A stretch of 64,000 bases of DNA from Pararhodobacter sp. CCB-MM2 (GTDB lineage Bacteria; Pseudomonadota; Alphaproteobacteria; Rhodobacterales; Rhodobacteraceae): NCBI RefSeq assembly GCF_001691415.1, contig NZ_LRRR01000002.1, positions 124,001-188,000 on the forward strand, in the 5' to 3' direction. Below, in pieces: positions 49,626 to 58,262 of the stretch; positions within the stretch are counted from its first letter, which is position 1; each line of letters starts with the position of its first letter. A program made the position numbers and the translations under genes. The notes beneath the pieces were generated by a model. It made no database searches and had not been told where the DNA came from. It saw only the letters and a list, made by a program, of their open reading frames with translations.

Positions 49626-52600
49626 ATGGCGCAATTCTTCATTCACCGGCCTGTCTTCGCCTGGGTTCTGGCCATCGTGACCATGGTGCTGGGCGCCATG
49701 GGCCTGATGCGCCTGCCGATCGCCCAGTACCCCGAGATCGCGCCGACCACCGTGCAGATCCGCGCGGTCTATACCGGCGCCTCGGCCGAGATCGTCGCGG
49801 ATTCGGTGACCACGGTCGTCGAGGATGCGATGACCGGCATCGACGGCATGATCTACATGACCTCGAGCTCGGCGCCCGGGTCGGCCACCGTCTCGCTGAC
49901 CTTCGACGACAGCATCGATCCCGATATCGCGCAGGTGCAGGTGCAGAACCGTCTGCAGCTGGCGCAGGCGCAGCTGCCGACCGTGGTGCAGCAGAACGGC
50001 CTGTCCGTCGCGCGCTCGACCTCGTCCATTCTGATGGTCGCCTCGATGACCAGCGCGGATGGCAGCATCTCGTCGGTGGAGCTGGGCGACATCGCCGCGC
50101 AGATGGTCGAGGACCCGATCTTGCGCACCCCCGGCGTGGGCTCGATCCAGTCCTTCGGCGCGGGCTATGCGATGCGCATCTGGCTCGATCCGATGCGGAT
50201 GGTGCAGTATCAGGTCGTCCCCTCGGACGTGATGGCCGCCGTGGGCGAGCAGAACACCAACGTCACCGTCGGCACCTTGGGCAGCCAGCCCGCGCCGCAG
50301 GGGCAGCGTCTGACGATCCCGATCTCGGCGCAGTCGCAGCTGTCCACGGTCGAGGAATTCGAGGGCATCCTGCTGCGCGTGCTGGAGGACGGCTCGACCG
50401 TGTTCCTCGGCGATGTGGCCGACATCTCGATCGGTCAGGACATGTACGACTTCGCCACGCGCTACAACGGCAGCCCGGCGACCGGCTTTGCCATCAACCT
50501 CGCCACCGGCGCCAACGCGGTCAGCACCGCCGAAGCCGTCCGCGCGACGCTGGACCGCATCGCCCCCTCGCTGCCCGAGGGCGTCGAGATCGTCATTCCC
50601 TACGACACCTCGCCCTTCGTCGAGAAATCAATCAGTCAGGTCTACAAGACCCTTCTGGAAGCCGTGGCGCTGGTGTTCGTGGTGATCCTCGTGTTCCTGC
50701 AGAACTGGCGGGCGACGCTGATCCCGGTGATCGCCATTCCGGTCGTGCTGCTGGGGACCTTCGGCATCCTGTCGCTGTTCGGCTTCTCGATCAACACGCT
50801 GACCATGTTCGCTTTGGTGCTGGCGATCGGCCTTCTGGTCGATGACGCGATCGTCGTGGTGGAAAACGTCGAGCGCGTGATGGAGGAGACCGGCCTCGGC
50901 CCCGTCGAGGCCACCGAGCGCAGCATGAAGGAGATCACCTCGGCGCTGGTCGGCATCGTCACGGTGCTGTCGGCGGTGTTCCTGCCGATGGCCTTCATGA
51001 CCGGCTCGACCGGGGTGATCTACCGGCAATTCTCGGTGACGATCATCAGCGCGATGGTGCTGTCGCTGGGCGTCGCGGTGATCCTGACGCCGGCGATGTG
51101 CGCGACGATGCTGAAGGCACGCAAGCACGGCGGCGGCTTCTTCCTCGCGCGGTGGTTCAACACCGGGCTGGACCGTCTGACGCGCGGCTATGGCAGCAGC
51201 GTGCGGACGCTGGTGAAGCGGCCGATCTTCATGATCCTGCTGCTTCTGGGTCTGAGCTATGTCACCTTCGACCGCTTTCAGGCCCTGCCGTCGTCCTTCA
51301 TCCCGCAGGAAGATCAGGGCGTGCTGATGGCCATGGTCGAGGCTCCGCGCGGCTCGACCATGGCGGTGACCGAGGCCCTTCTGGGCGATGTGGAACGCCA
51401 TCTGCTCAGCGCCGAGGCCGAGAGCGTCGAGGCCGTGTTCGGCATCGTCGGCTTCTCGATGTCGGGGCCGGGGCAGAACGGCGCAATGCTGTTCGTGAAG
51501 CTGAAGGATTACGAGGACCGCACCGGCCTCGCGGCCGCCGATCTGGTGAACCGGCTGAACGGCTATTTCTACATGAACAACCGCGGCGGCATGGTCTATT
51601 TCCTGCAGCCGCCGGCAATTCAGGGGCTGGGCGCCTCGGCCGGCTTCTCGATGTACCTCGTCGATCAGGCCAACAACGGCCCCGAGGCCCTGTCCGACGC
51701 CGCCGACCGGCTGGTCGCGGCCGGCATGGCCGACGGGCGCGTGACCAACCTGCGCGGCAACAGCGCGCCGTTCCAAAGCGCACTGCGGCTCGACATCGAC
51801 CAGCAGCAGGCGCGCGCCTATGGCCTGTCGATCACCGAGATCAACGCCATGCTCTCGGTGATCTTCTCGGGGCGCGAGGTCAACGACTTCACTCTGGGCA
51901 ACGATCTGCGCCCGGTGATCGTGCAGGGCATGACCGACGCCCGCTCGGCGCCCGAGGACATCGACCGCTGGTACGCCCGCAACACCGCCGGCGAGATGGT
52001 GCCGTTCTCCGCCTTCTCACGGCAGGTCTGGGACGATCAGGCGCAGGGCATCTCGCGCTTCGGCGGCACCGGCGCGATCGAGATCAGCGGCGAGGCGGCA
52101 GCGGGCCTGTCGTCGGGCGACGCGATGCTGGCAATGGAGGAATTGGTGGCGGATCTGGGCGGCGGCTATGCCGTGTCCTGGACCGGGCTGTCCTATCAGG
52201 AGCGACTCTCGGGCAATCAAGCGCCGATGCTGTTCGCACTGGCGGCGCTGGTGGTCTTCCTCGCACTGGCGGCGCTTTATGAAAGCTGGTCGGTGCCGTT
52301 CTCGGTGATGCTGGCGGTGCCGATCGGCATCCTCGGCGCGGTGCTGGCGGCGCAGACCTTCGGTCAGTCGAACGACGTCTACTTCAAGGTGGGCCTTCTG
52401 ACGACGATCGGGCTGGCCGCGCGAAACGCGATCCTGATCGTGGAGTTCGCGCAGCAGCTCTACAAGGAGGGCAAGCCCCTGCGCGAGGCCGCGACGCAAG
52501 CCGCGATGATGCGCCTGCGGCCGATCCTGATGACCACCTTCGCCTTCATGCTGGGCGTGCTTCCGCTGGCCATCGCCAGCGGAGCCGGGGCCGCGGCACA

Positions 52601-52742
52601 GCACTCGATCGGCATCGGCGTTCTGGGCGGCATGACCTCGTCGGGCGCGATCGGGATCTTCTTGGTGCCGGCCTTCTATGTCGCCATCCTCGCCCTCGTC
52701 GAACGCTTCGGTCGCAAGACCCGGAAGGACATCGCGCAATGA
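49626..52742 (+). CDS. RND multidrug efflux transporter, HAE-1 family (AcrB/MexB-like)
   Basis: 1038-residue inner-membrane RND pump of typical HAE-1 length. TM1 starts FFIHRPVFAWVLAIVTMVLG. The proton-relay aspartates are in GLLVDDAIVVVENVERVM (TM4, about residue 408). AFMTGSTGVIYRQFSVTI follows, and the C-terminal half ends with GLAARNAILIVEFAQ and RLRPILMTTFAFMLGVLPLA motifs. It uses proton-motive force to export drugs, dyes or toxic metabolites through the adaptor and outer-membrane channel. It starts 6 bases after the adaptor stop and overlaps the channel gene by 4 bases. Confidence 0.95.
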   Translation: MAQFFIHRPVFAWVLAIVTMVLGAMGLMRLPIAQYPEIAPTTVQIRAVYTGASAEIVADSVTTVVEDAMTGIDGMIYMTSSSAPGSATVSLTFDDSIDPDIAQVQVQNRLQLAQAQLPTVVQQNGLSVARSTSSILMVASMTSADGSISSVELGDIAAQMVEDPILRTPGVGSIQSFGAGYAMRIWLDPMRMVQYQVVPSDVMAAVGEQNTNVTVGTLGSQPAPQGQRLTIPISAQSQLSTVEEFEGILLRVLEDGSTVFLGDVADISIGQDMYDFATRYNGSPATGFAINLATGANAVSTAEAVRATLDRIAPSLPEGVEIVIPYDTSPFVEKSISQVYKTLLEAVALVFVVILVFLQNWRATLIPVIAIPVVLLGTFGILSLFGFSINTLTMFALVLAIGLLVDDAIVVVENVERVMEETGLGPVEATERSMKEITSALVGIVTVLSAVFLPMAFMTGSTGVIYRQFSVTIISAMVLSLGVAVILTPAMCATMLKARKHGGGFFLARWFNTGLDRLTRGYGSSVRTLVKRPIFMILLLLGLSYVTFDRFQALPSSFIPQEDQGVLMAMVEAPRGSTMAVTEALLGDVERHLLSAEAESVEAVFGIVGFSMSGPGQNGAMLFVKLKDYEDRTGLAAADLVNRLNGYFYMNNRGGMVYFLQPPAIQGLGASAGFSMYLVDQANNGPEALSDAADRLVAAGMADGRVTNLRGNSAPFQSALRLDIDQQQARAYGLSITEINAMLSVIFSGREVNDFTLGNDLRPVIVQGMTDARSAPEDIDRWYARNTAGEMVPFSAFSRQVWDDQAQGISRFGGTGAIEISGEAAAGLSSGDAMLAMEELVADLGGGYAVSWTGLSYQERLSGNQAPMLFALAALVVFLALAALYESWSVPFSVMLAVPIGILGAVLAAQTFGQSNDVYFKVGLLTTIGLAARNAILIVEFAQQLYKEGKPLREAATQAAMMRLRPILMTTFAFMLGVLPLAIASGAGAAAQHSIGIGVLGGMTSSGAIGIFLVPAFYVAILALVERFGRKTRKDIAQ

Positions 52743-54106
52743 CCACCTTGATCACCCGTCCCGCCGGGGCGCTTGCCGCGCTTGCGCTGTTGTCGGCCTG
52801 TGCCATGAGGCCCGACCCCTCGGTCCGGCCCGACCTGCCGCTGCCCGCCACCTATGTCGAGGGCGATACGCTTCCCGGCGGCGACCTGGCGACCCGCGCC
52901 TTCTGGTCCGATTTCAACGACCCGATGCTCAGTGCGCTGATTGCCGAGGGGTTGAACGCCAACCTCTCGGTTCGGGCGGCGGAGGAACGCATCCGCGCCG
53001 CTCAGGCCGGGCTGCGGGGCACCGGCGTGCTGGCCAGCCAGTTCGGCGGCGAGACCTCGGTTGCGACCCTGCGCAGCGATCCCGGCACCGGAGCGGCCAC
53101 GCGGCTGGAAACCGGCACCCTGAGCGCGGGATTCGTCCTCGACCTGTTCGGTGGCGGGCAGCGCCTACGCGAGGCCGCCGGCGCCGCGCTTCTGTCGGCC
53201 GAGGCCGGGGCGCAGACCGCCCGGCTCGCCTGGATCGCCGAGGTGATCGCCGCCTATGGCAACGCCCGCTTCTATCAGGAGAGCATGGCCCTGACGCGGC
53301 AGACCCTCGCCTCGCGCGAGCGGACGGTCGAGATCACCCGCGGCATCATCGCCGCGGGCGGCGCCACCCGGTTCGAGCTGTCGCAGGCGCAGGCCGAGCT
53401 CGATCTGGCCCGCGCCGATCTGCCGACCTTGCAAGCCGCCTTCAACGCGCAGGTCTTCGGGCTGGCGCTGCTTTTGGACCGTCCCGCCGCGCCATTGGTG
53501 GCCGAGATGCAGCGCGGCGCGGCCATGCTGCGCGTCCCGGCGACACCCCGCGCCGGTGTGCCCGCCGATTTGTTGCGCAACCGCCCCGACGTGCGCGAGG
53601 CCGAGCATCAGCTGCAGGCGGCAGTCGCGCGGGTGGGGGTGGCCGAGGCTGATCTCTATCCCTCGCTGTCGCTGATCGGCAATGTGAGCAGCAACAACCC
53701 CGGCAGCGACAGCTGGAGCTTCGGGCCGCAACTGTCGCTGCCGCTGCTGAACCAAGGCGCCCTTCGGTCCGTCCGAGACACCCGTGTGTCCGAGGCCGCG
53801 CAGGCCGAGATCACTTGGCGTGGGGCCGTGTCGCAGGCGGTCAACGACGTGCAGACCGCGCAGTCCAATCTGCGCAACTTCCGCCAGCGCACCGACCTGA
53901 TGCGGCGCGCGGACCAATCGCTGCAGGAGGCCTATGGCCTGGCGGAGCAGAACTTTGCCGATGGTTCGCTGCTGCTGTTGGATCTGCTGCAAGTCGAACG
54001 CTCGCGGGCACAGGCGCGGCGGGGTGTGGCCAGCGCCCAGAACGACGCAGCGCAGGCCTGGGCGCAGCTTCAGATCGCACTGGGCGCCGGGTCGGCCCTG
54101 CGTTGA
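52739..54106 (+). CDS. Outer-membrane efflux lipoprotein, NodT/OprM type
   Basis: 455-residue TolC-family channel. A lipobox LLSAC with acylated Cys21 follows a short hydrophobic signal. Two OEP repeats are seen: FWSDFNDPMLSALIAEGLNANLSV near residue 57 and RAGVPADLLRNRPDVREAEHQLQAAVARVGVAEADLYPSLSL near 270-312. It completes the tripartite efflux system with the adaptor and RND pump. It overlaps the pump gene by ATGA and is followed by a strong hairpin. Confidence 0.93.
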   Translation: MTTLITRPAGALAALALLSACAMRPDPSVRPDLPLPATYVEGDTLPGGDLATRAFWSDFNDPMLSALIAEGLNANLSVRAAEERIRAAQAGLRGTGVLASQFGGETSVATLRSDPGTGAATRLETGTLSAGFVLDLFGGGQRLREAAGAALLSAEAGAQTARLAWIAEVIAAYGNARFYQESMALTRQTLASRERTVEITRGIIAAGGATRFELSQAQAELDLARADLPTLQAAFNAQVFGLALLLDRPAAPLVAEMQRGAAMLRVPATPRAGVPADLLRNRPDVREAEHQLQAAVARVGVAEADLYPSLSLIGNVSSNNPGSDSWSFGPQLSLPLLNQGALRSVRDTRVSEAAQAEITWRGAVSQAVNDVQTAQSNLRNFRQRTDLMRRADQSLQEAYGLAEQNFADGSLLLLDLLQVERSRAQARRGVASAQNDAAQAWAQLQIALGAGSALR

Positions 54107-54114
54107 TGCCGAAA

Positions 54115-54154
54115 CCGAGGGCGCAGCGGGGGCCAATTCCCGCTGCGCCCTCGG
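54115..54154 (+). terminator. Long stem-loop ending RND operon
   Basis: A perfect 16-bp stem (54115-54130 with 54139-54154, CCGAGGGCGCAGCGGG and its complement) over an 8-base loop, 8 bases after the channel gene stop. No T-run follows, but the stem is very strong and the gap beyond it, to 54462, shows no gene. Confidence 0.7.
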
Positions 54155-54462
54155 TCGCTGATCCCTTGCTCCGACAGTTTCGGATGGCCTGCCATCGGGG
54201 TATCCCGGCGCTTCTGGGCCGCTGACTGACTGCCGAAGGCCGCAAGTCGGAAGTCCGGGCGACCATGCGGTTTCCGTTGATGGAAGGGTGGCCCGCTCGA
54301 TCCGCGATCTCAAAAGATCGCCGATCACAGGCTGCATATATTCTAGCTCATCTGAGAAAAAACCGTGTCTTTGCAATGCAATGACCGGTTCTTTCGGTTG
54401 CACTTTTACCCCTCGAAATCGCTGAAGACACGCCCGGACCGCGCCTTGCGGGAATCTTCGTG

Positions 54463-54506
54463 TTGACAGGTTTTTGAATCATATTACGGTAGATTGTAAT
54501 ACGGTA
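54463..54506 (+). promoter_or_regulatory. Promoter and operator-like repeats upstream of GntR/TRAP operon
   Basis: TTGACA (54463-54468) is followed at 16 bases by TACGGT (54485-54490). Direct repeats TTACGGTA (54484-54491) and ATACGGTA (54499-54506), and an inverted pair ATTAC (54483-54487)/GTAAT (54496-54500), overlap the -10 region. TTGTAATACGG (54494-54504) nearly fits the TNGTNNNACNA FadR-type consensus. Autoregulation by the adjacent GntR protein is the natural inference. Confidence 0.5.
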
Positions 54507-54546
54507 TACGCAACGCCGTGCTCTGCGGTTCGCGATCGGAGGCCCT

Positions 54547-55263
54547 TTGGACACGCTTTCTCCCCCGTCATCTCCGGCCTCGCTGCGGGTCGATCGCAAC
54601 CGCAAGACCCTGCGCGCACAGGTGCAGGATGTGATCCGGGACGCGATCCTCGACGGGCTTCTGCCGCCCGGCCAGAAGATCGTCGAACGCGAGTTGTGCG
54701 ATTCGACCGGCGTCAGCCGCACCATCGTGCGCGAGGCTTTGGCGAGGCTTGAGGAGAAGGGCCTGTTGGGCCGCGACCCGGCAAACCTGCTGATCGTCGC
54801 GGTGATGACCGAAGGCGAAGTCGCCGACATCTACGAGATGCGCGCCGCTCTCGAGGCGCTGGCCGCGCGACTGTTCACCCAACGCGCCACGGACGCGCAA
54901 CTGGCCCAGATCGCCGCCTGCTCGACTGCGCTTGGGACGGCCTTCGACAGCCAGCGTCTGGCCGAGATCCGCGCCGCGACGACCCGGTTCTACGACACCC
55001 TGCTGGAAGGCTCGGGCAACCGGGAAATCGCGCGGGCGCTCAATGCGATGATCGACCGGATCTATTTCCTCCGCTCGCAATCGATGGCCGATCTTGAACG
55101 GCACGCGGCCTCGCTGCGCGAGATGCAGGTCATCGCCGCCGCCGTCTTGGCCCGAGATCCCGACGCGGCCGAGAAAGCCACCCATGACCATGTCGCGGCC
55201 GCTGCCGAGGCCGCAATGCGCCAGCTGCGGCGCCTGAACCTGAAAGGAGACCGCCCCGAATGA
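54547..55263 (+). CDS. GntR family (FadR/FCD) transcriptional regulator with TTG start
   Basis: 238-residue regulator: GntR winged helix (residues about 20-85, with RDAILDGLLPPGQKIVERELCDSTGVSRTIVREALARLEEKGLL) and FCD domain (MTEGEVADIYEMRAALEALAARL onward, with His-containing HDHVAAAAEA near the end). The start is a TTG at 54547, supported by GGAGG (54537-54541) 5 bases upstream; no in-frame ATG precedes the DNA-binding domain. The stop overlaps the TRAP permease start by four bases, so regulator and transporter are one operon. Confidence 0.9.
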   Translation: MDTLSPPSSPASLRVDRNRKTLRAQVQDVIRDAILDGLLPPGQKIVERELCDSTGVSRTIVREALARLEEKGLLGRDPANLLIVAVMTEGEVADIYEMRAALEALAARLFTQRATDAQLAQIAACSTALGTAFDSQRLAEIRAATTRFYDTLLEGSGNREIARALNAMIDRIYFLRSQSMADLERHAASLREMQVIAAAVLARDPDAAEKATHDHVAAAAEAAMRQLRRLNLKGDRPE

Positions 55264-57158
55264 CCGAGATCGAGGCAAGGACCGAGCCGCGCTCGGGCAT
55301 GGACTGGCTGTTGACCGGGGTCGGCATGACGATCTTCGGCTACATGGTCTATGCAACGCTCTACGGGCCGTATCGCACCACGATCGTGCATCTGGCCCTG
55401 TTCGCCTGCGCGATGCTGTTCATCGCCTTCCTTGATCGCGCGCGGTCCAAGACCCCCTTGGTGCGGGGCCTGCAATGGGGGATGGATCTGGCCTTTGCCG
55501 CCGGGACGCTGGTGACGATGGGCTATGTCATCCTCAACTTCGAGCGGCTCATCAACCTGTGGGGATCAAGCTTCCTGACGCCCATGGATGTGGCCATCGG
55601 CGTGGCGATCATCGTCATCGCCCTTGAGGCCTCCCGCCGCCACTCGCTGATCCTGTTCGGCTTGGGCGTCTTCGGCGTGGCCTACATGCTGTGGGGGGCC
55701 CACTTCCCGGGCGTGATGCAGCATTCGGGCATGGACCTGAAGCGCATGATCTATCTGGTTGCCTATACGACCGAGGGGTTCTTCGGCACGGGTCTGGGGG
55801 TGGCCGCGTCCTATCTCTTCATGTTCATGATGCTGGGTTCGGCACTGCAGGCGACCAAGACCGGCGATTTCATCATGAAGGTGGCGAATGCCACGACCGG
55901 TCGTCAGGTCGGCGGCGCCGCCAAGAGTGCGATGATCGCCAGCGCCGGGCTCGGCACGATGGTGGGCTCGTCCGTGGGCAACGTGGTCGCCACCGGCACC
56001 TTCACCATCCCGCTGATGATCCGCACCGGGTTCAAGCGCCATGTCGCCGCGGCGGTCGAGACGAACACCTCGGAAGGCGCGCAGCTTGTGCCGCCGATCC
56101 TGGGCGCAGCCGCCTTCATCATGGCACAGCTTACGGGCATTCCCTATGCCACGATTGCCGTTGCGGCGATCCTGCCGGCGATCCTGTACTACCTGTCGCT
56201 GTTCTGCGTCGTCCATTTCGAGGCCCGCAAGGCCGGTCTCGCCGGTATCCCCGAGGACGAGATCCCCAGCTTTCGCGATGCTTTCCGCGACGGATGGCAT
56301 CTGCTGGTCGCCCCGGCCGTGCTGTTCTACCTGCTGATCGCCGAGAGCTACACGCCCTCCTACGCCAGTGTCATCGCCATCGGGATTGCGATGGTCTGCG
56401 GGCTTGCGCGCAGCGTCTCGCGACTGCCGCTGTCGCAGGTTCTGGACCATTTCGACAGCGGCGCCCGCCAAGCCGCCGCGATCACGGCGCTGATCGTGTC
56501 GATCGGCATTCTGCAGGCGGCCATCGTCACCACGGGCCTTGGTCCGCGCATCGCCGATATCATCCTGTCGATCAGCGATGGCTCGCTTCTGGTGACGGCG
56601 CTGCTGGCCGTGGTGGCGGCAACGCTTCTGGGCATGGGGATGCCGACGCCCATCGCCTATCTGCTGCTGGCGATGTTCACGGCCCCCGCGCTGACCGCCG
56701 CCGGTGCACCGCTTCTGGGCGCGCATATGTTCCTGTTCTACTTCGCCATCAAATCCGGCTCGACCCCGCCTGTCGCGCTGGTCGCGGTGGTGGCCGCCGG
56801 GATCGCGCGCGCGAATTGGTGGCAGACCGCGGTCACCGCCTTCATGCAGGCGATGCCGGGCTTCATCATCGCCTTCATGTTCCTGTTCTCGCCCAGCCTG
56901 CTGCTGCAGGGCGAGCCGATGACCGTGGCGGTGTCCGCCGTTTCGGCCGCGATCGGCGTCTTCGCACTGGCCGCGGCGGTGCAGGGCTGGTGCGCGGGCC
57001 GCATCACGCTGCTGGAGCGTGCGCTGCTGGCCACCTCGGCGCTGTCGCTGATCAATCCGGGCTATGCCACCGACCTGATCGGCATCGCAATGGTCGGCCT
57101 GATCTACCTCCGGCGCGCGCGGATCTACCGCGCCGCCACCCTCGCCCAGCCGGGCTGA
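55260..57158 (+). CDS. TRAP transporter permease, fused 4TM/12TM (DctQM-like), TAXI type
   Basis: 632-residue membrane protein with small and large TRAP permease parts fused. The first roughly 130 residues are four-helix DctQ-like; the rest is a DctM-like domain with GMVGSSVGNVVATGTF-type and GSTPPVALVAVVAAGIA segments characteristic of TAXI-associated permeases. It works by secondary, usually Na+-driven, uptake using a periplasmic binding protein. The TAXI-type binding protein gene follows after 41 bases. Carboxylates such as glutamate or C4-dicarboxylates are typical ligands; the ligand here is unknown. Confidence 0.92.
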   Translation: MTEIEARTEPRSGMDWLLTGVGMTIFGYMVYATLYGPYRTTIVHLALFACAMLFIAFLDRARSKTPLVRGLQWGMDLAFAAGTLVTMGYVILNFERLINLWGSSFLTPMDVAIGVAIIVIALEASRRHSLILFGLGVFGVAYMLWGAHFPGVMQHSGMDLKRMIYLVAYTTEGFFGTGLGVAASYLFMFMMLGSALQATKTGDFIMKVANATTGRQVGGAAKSAMIASAGLGTMVGSSVGNVVATGTFTIPLMIRTGFKRHVAAAVETNTSEGAQLVPPILGAAAFIMAQLTGIPYATIAVAAILPAILYYLSLFCVVHFEARKAGLAGIPEDEIPSFRDAFRDGWHLLVAPAVLFYLLIAESYTPSYASVIAIGIAMVCGLARSVSRLPLSQVLDHFDSGARQAAAITALIVSIGILQAAIVTTGLGPRIADIILSISDGSLLVTALLAVVAATLLGMGMPTPIAYLLLAMFTAPALTAAGAPLLGAHMFLFYFAIKSGSTPPVALVAVVAAGIARANWWQTAVTAFMQAMPGFIIAFMFLFSPSLLLQGEPMTVAVSAVSAAIGVFALAAAVQGWCAGRITLLERALLATSALSLINPGYATDLIGIAMVGLIYLRRARIYRAATLAQPG

Positions 57159-57199
57159 GACCTCTCCAACACAACAACCAAACATAGGGAAACACAGCC

Positions 57200-58177
57200 A
57201 TGTCCAACACCAAGATCACCACCGGGGCCCTGACCCTGACGGCGCTGCTGGCCACCTCGGGGTCTGCCGTTGCGCAGAGCCAGCTGTCGATCGGATCGAG
57301 CAGTTCGGGCTCGGGCCCCTATATCAACGGCGCCGCGATTTCCGAGGTCTTCAACGGCGCGCAATCCGACTACCGCATGTCGGTGCAGACCACGGGCGGC
57401 TACCGCGACAATCTGGGGCTCATCCTGGGCGGGCAGGTCGATATCGCCCTGAACACGCTGATCGATCTGGAATTCGCCTATAACCAGCGCGGTGATTTCG
57501 CCGAGGTGCCGATGGCCGAGGCCTTCTCGACCCTGCGCCAACTGTTCATCTTCAGCGTCGTGCCCGAGAACTTCTTCGTGCGCGCGGATTCGGGCATCAC
57601 CTCGCTCGATGAGATCCGCGGCCATGCGATCAACATCAACACGCCCTCCAGCTTCACCTACGGCCTGAACATCGCGCTTTTGGAAGCCGCCGGTCTGACC
57701 ACCGAGGATTTCGAGGCCGGCACCGTCTCGACCGGGCAGGTCTTTGACGAGATCCGCAACGGCGTCTTCGATGGTGGTCTGCATGTCTATCAGGTCGGTC
57801 TGGCCAATGCGCAGCAATTGTCCTCGACCGTCGATGTCAATTACATCGGCTTCGACGACGACCTGATCGCCCGCCTGAACGAGGCCTATTACGATCTGCT
57901 CGTGCCGTTCGAAGTGCCCGCAGAGACCTATCGTGGGCAGGACGAGCCGGTGAACACCTTCGGTCTGGCGCAGGTGATCTTCACCGATGCCGATGCCGAC
58001 GAAGAGATGATCTATCAGTTCACCAAGGCGTTCTGGGAAAACCTGCAGGCGCTGTCCGAAAGCAACACCAGCTTTCAGGGCCTGACCCTCGAATTGGGGG
58101 CGCGCCAGAACACGGTGCCGATGCATCCCGGCGCGCTGCGCTATTTCACCGAGATCGGGGCGATCGCCGCCGAATAA
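57200..58177 (+). CDS. TAXI-family TRAP transporter solute-binding protein
   Basis: 325-residue periplasmic binding protein. A signal peptide is cleaved near SAVAQ|S (residues 25-26), and the TAXI opening QLSIGSSSSGSGPYINGAAIS follows. The pocket segment TTGGYRDNLGLILGGQVDIAL is near residue 66, and GLTLELGARQNTVPMHPGALRYF at the end is typical. AGGGAAA precedes the ATG. It provides the specificity of the TRAP permease encoded upstream. A strong terminator follows. Confidence 0.93.
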   Translation: MSNTKITTGALTLTALLATSGSAVAQSQLSIGSSSSGSGPYINGAAISEVFNGAQSDYRMSVQTTGGYRDNLGLILGGQVDIALNTLIDLEFAYNQRGDFAEVPMAEAFSTLRQLFIFSVVPENFFVRADSGITSLDEIRGHAININTPSSFTYGLNIALLEAAGLTTEDFEAGTVSTGQVFDEIRNGVFDGGLHVYQVGLANAQQLSSTVDVNYIGFDDDLIARLNEAYYDLLVPFEVPAETYRGQDEPVNTFGLAQVIFTDADADEEMIYQFTKAFWENLQALSESNTSFQGLTLELGARQNTVPMHPGALRYFTEIGAIAAE

Positions 58178-58204
58178 TCGACCGCACCGGGTTGGGACCA
58201 AAGC

Positions 58205-58233
58205 AAAGCGGCCGATCTCGGATCGGCCGCTTT
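58205..58233. terminator. Bidirectional rho-independent terminator
   Basis: A perfect 13-bp stem (58205-58217 with 58221-58233, AAAGCGGCCGATC and its complement) over a 3-base loop, followed by TTTCTT. Short A and T runs on both sides suit it to both the TAXI gene and the convergent aldehyde dehydrogenase gene, which ends at 58263. Confidence 0.88.
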
Positions 58234-58262
58234 CTTGTGTCGCGTCGATGGCTGCGACGCTG

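Noticed and set aside
24874..54471. Shared 12-mer GTGTTGACAGGT at 24874-24885 and 54460-54471
   Set aside because: Both copies are just the -35 boxes of promoters and lack surrounding dyad similarity, so I do not treat it as a common operator.
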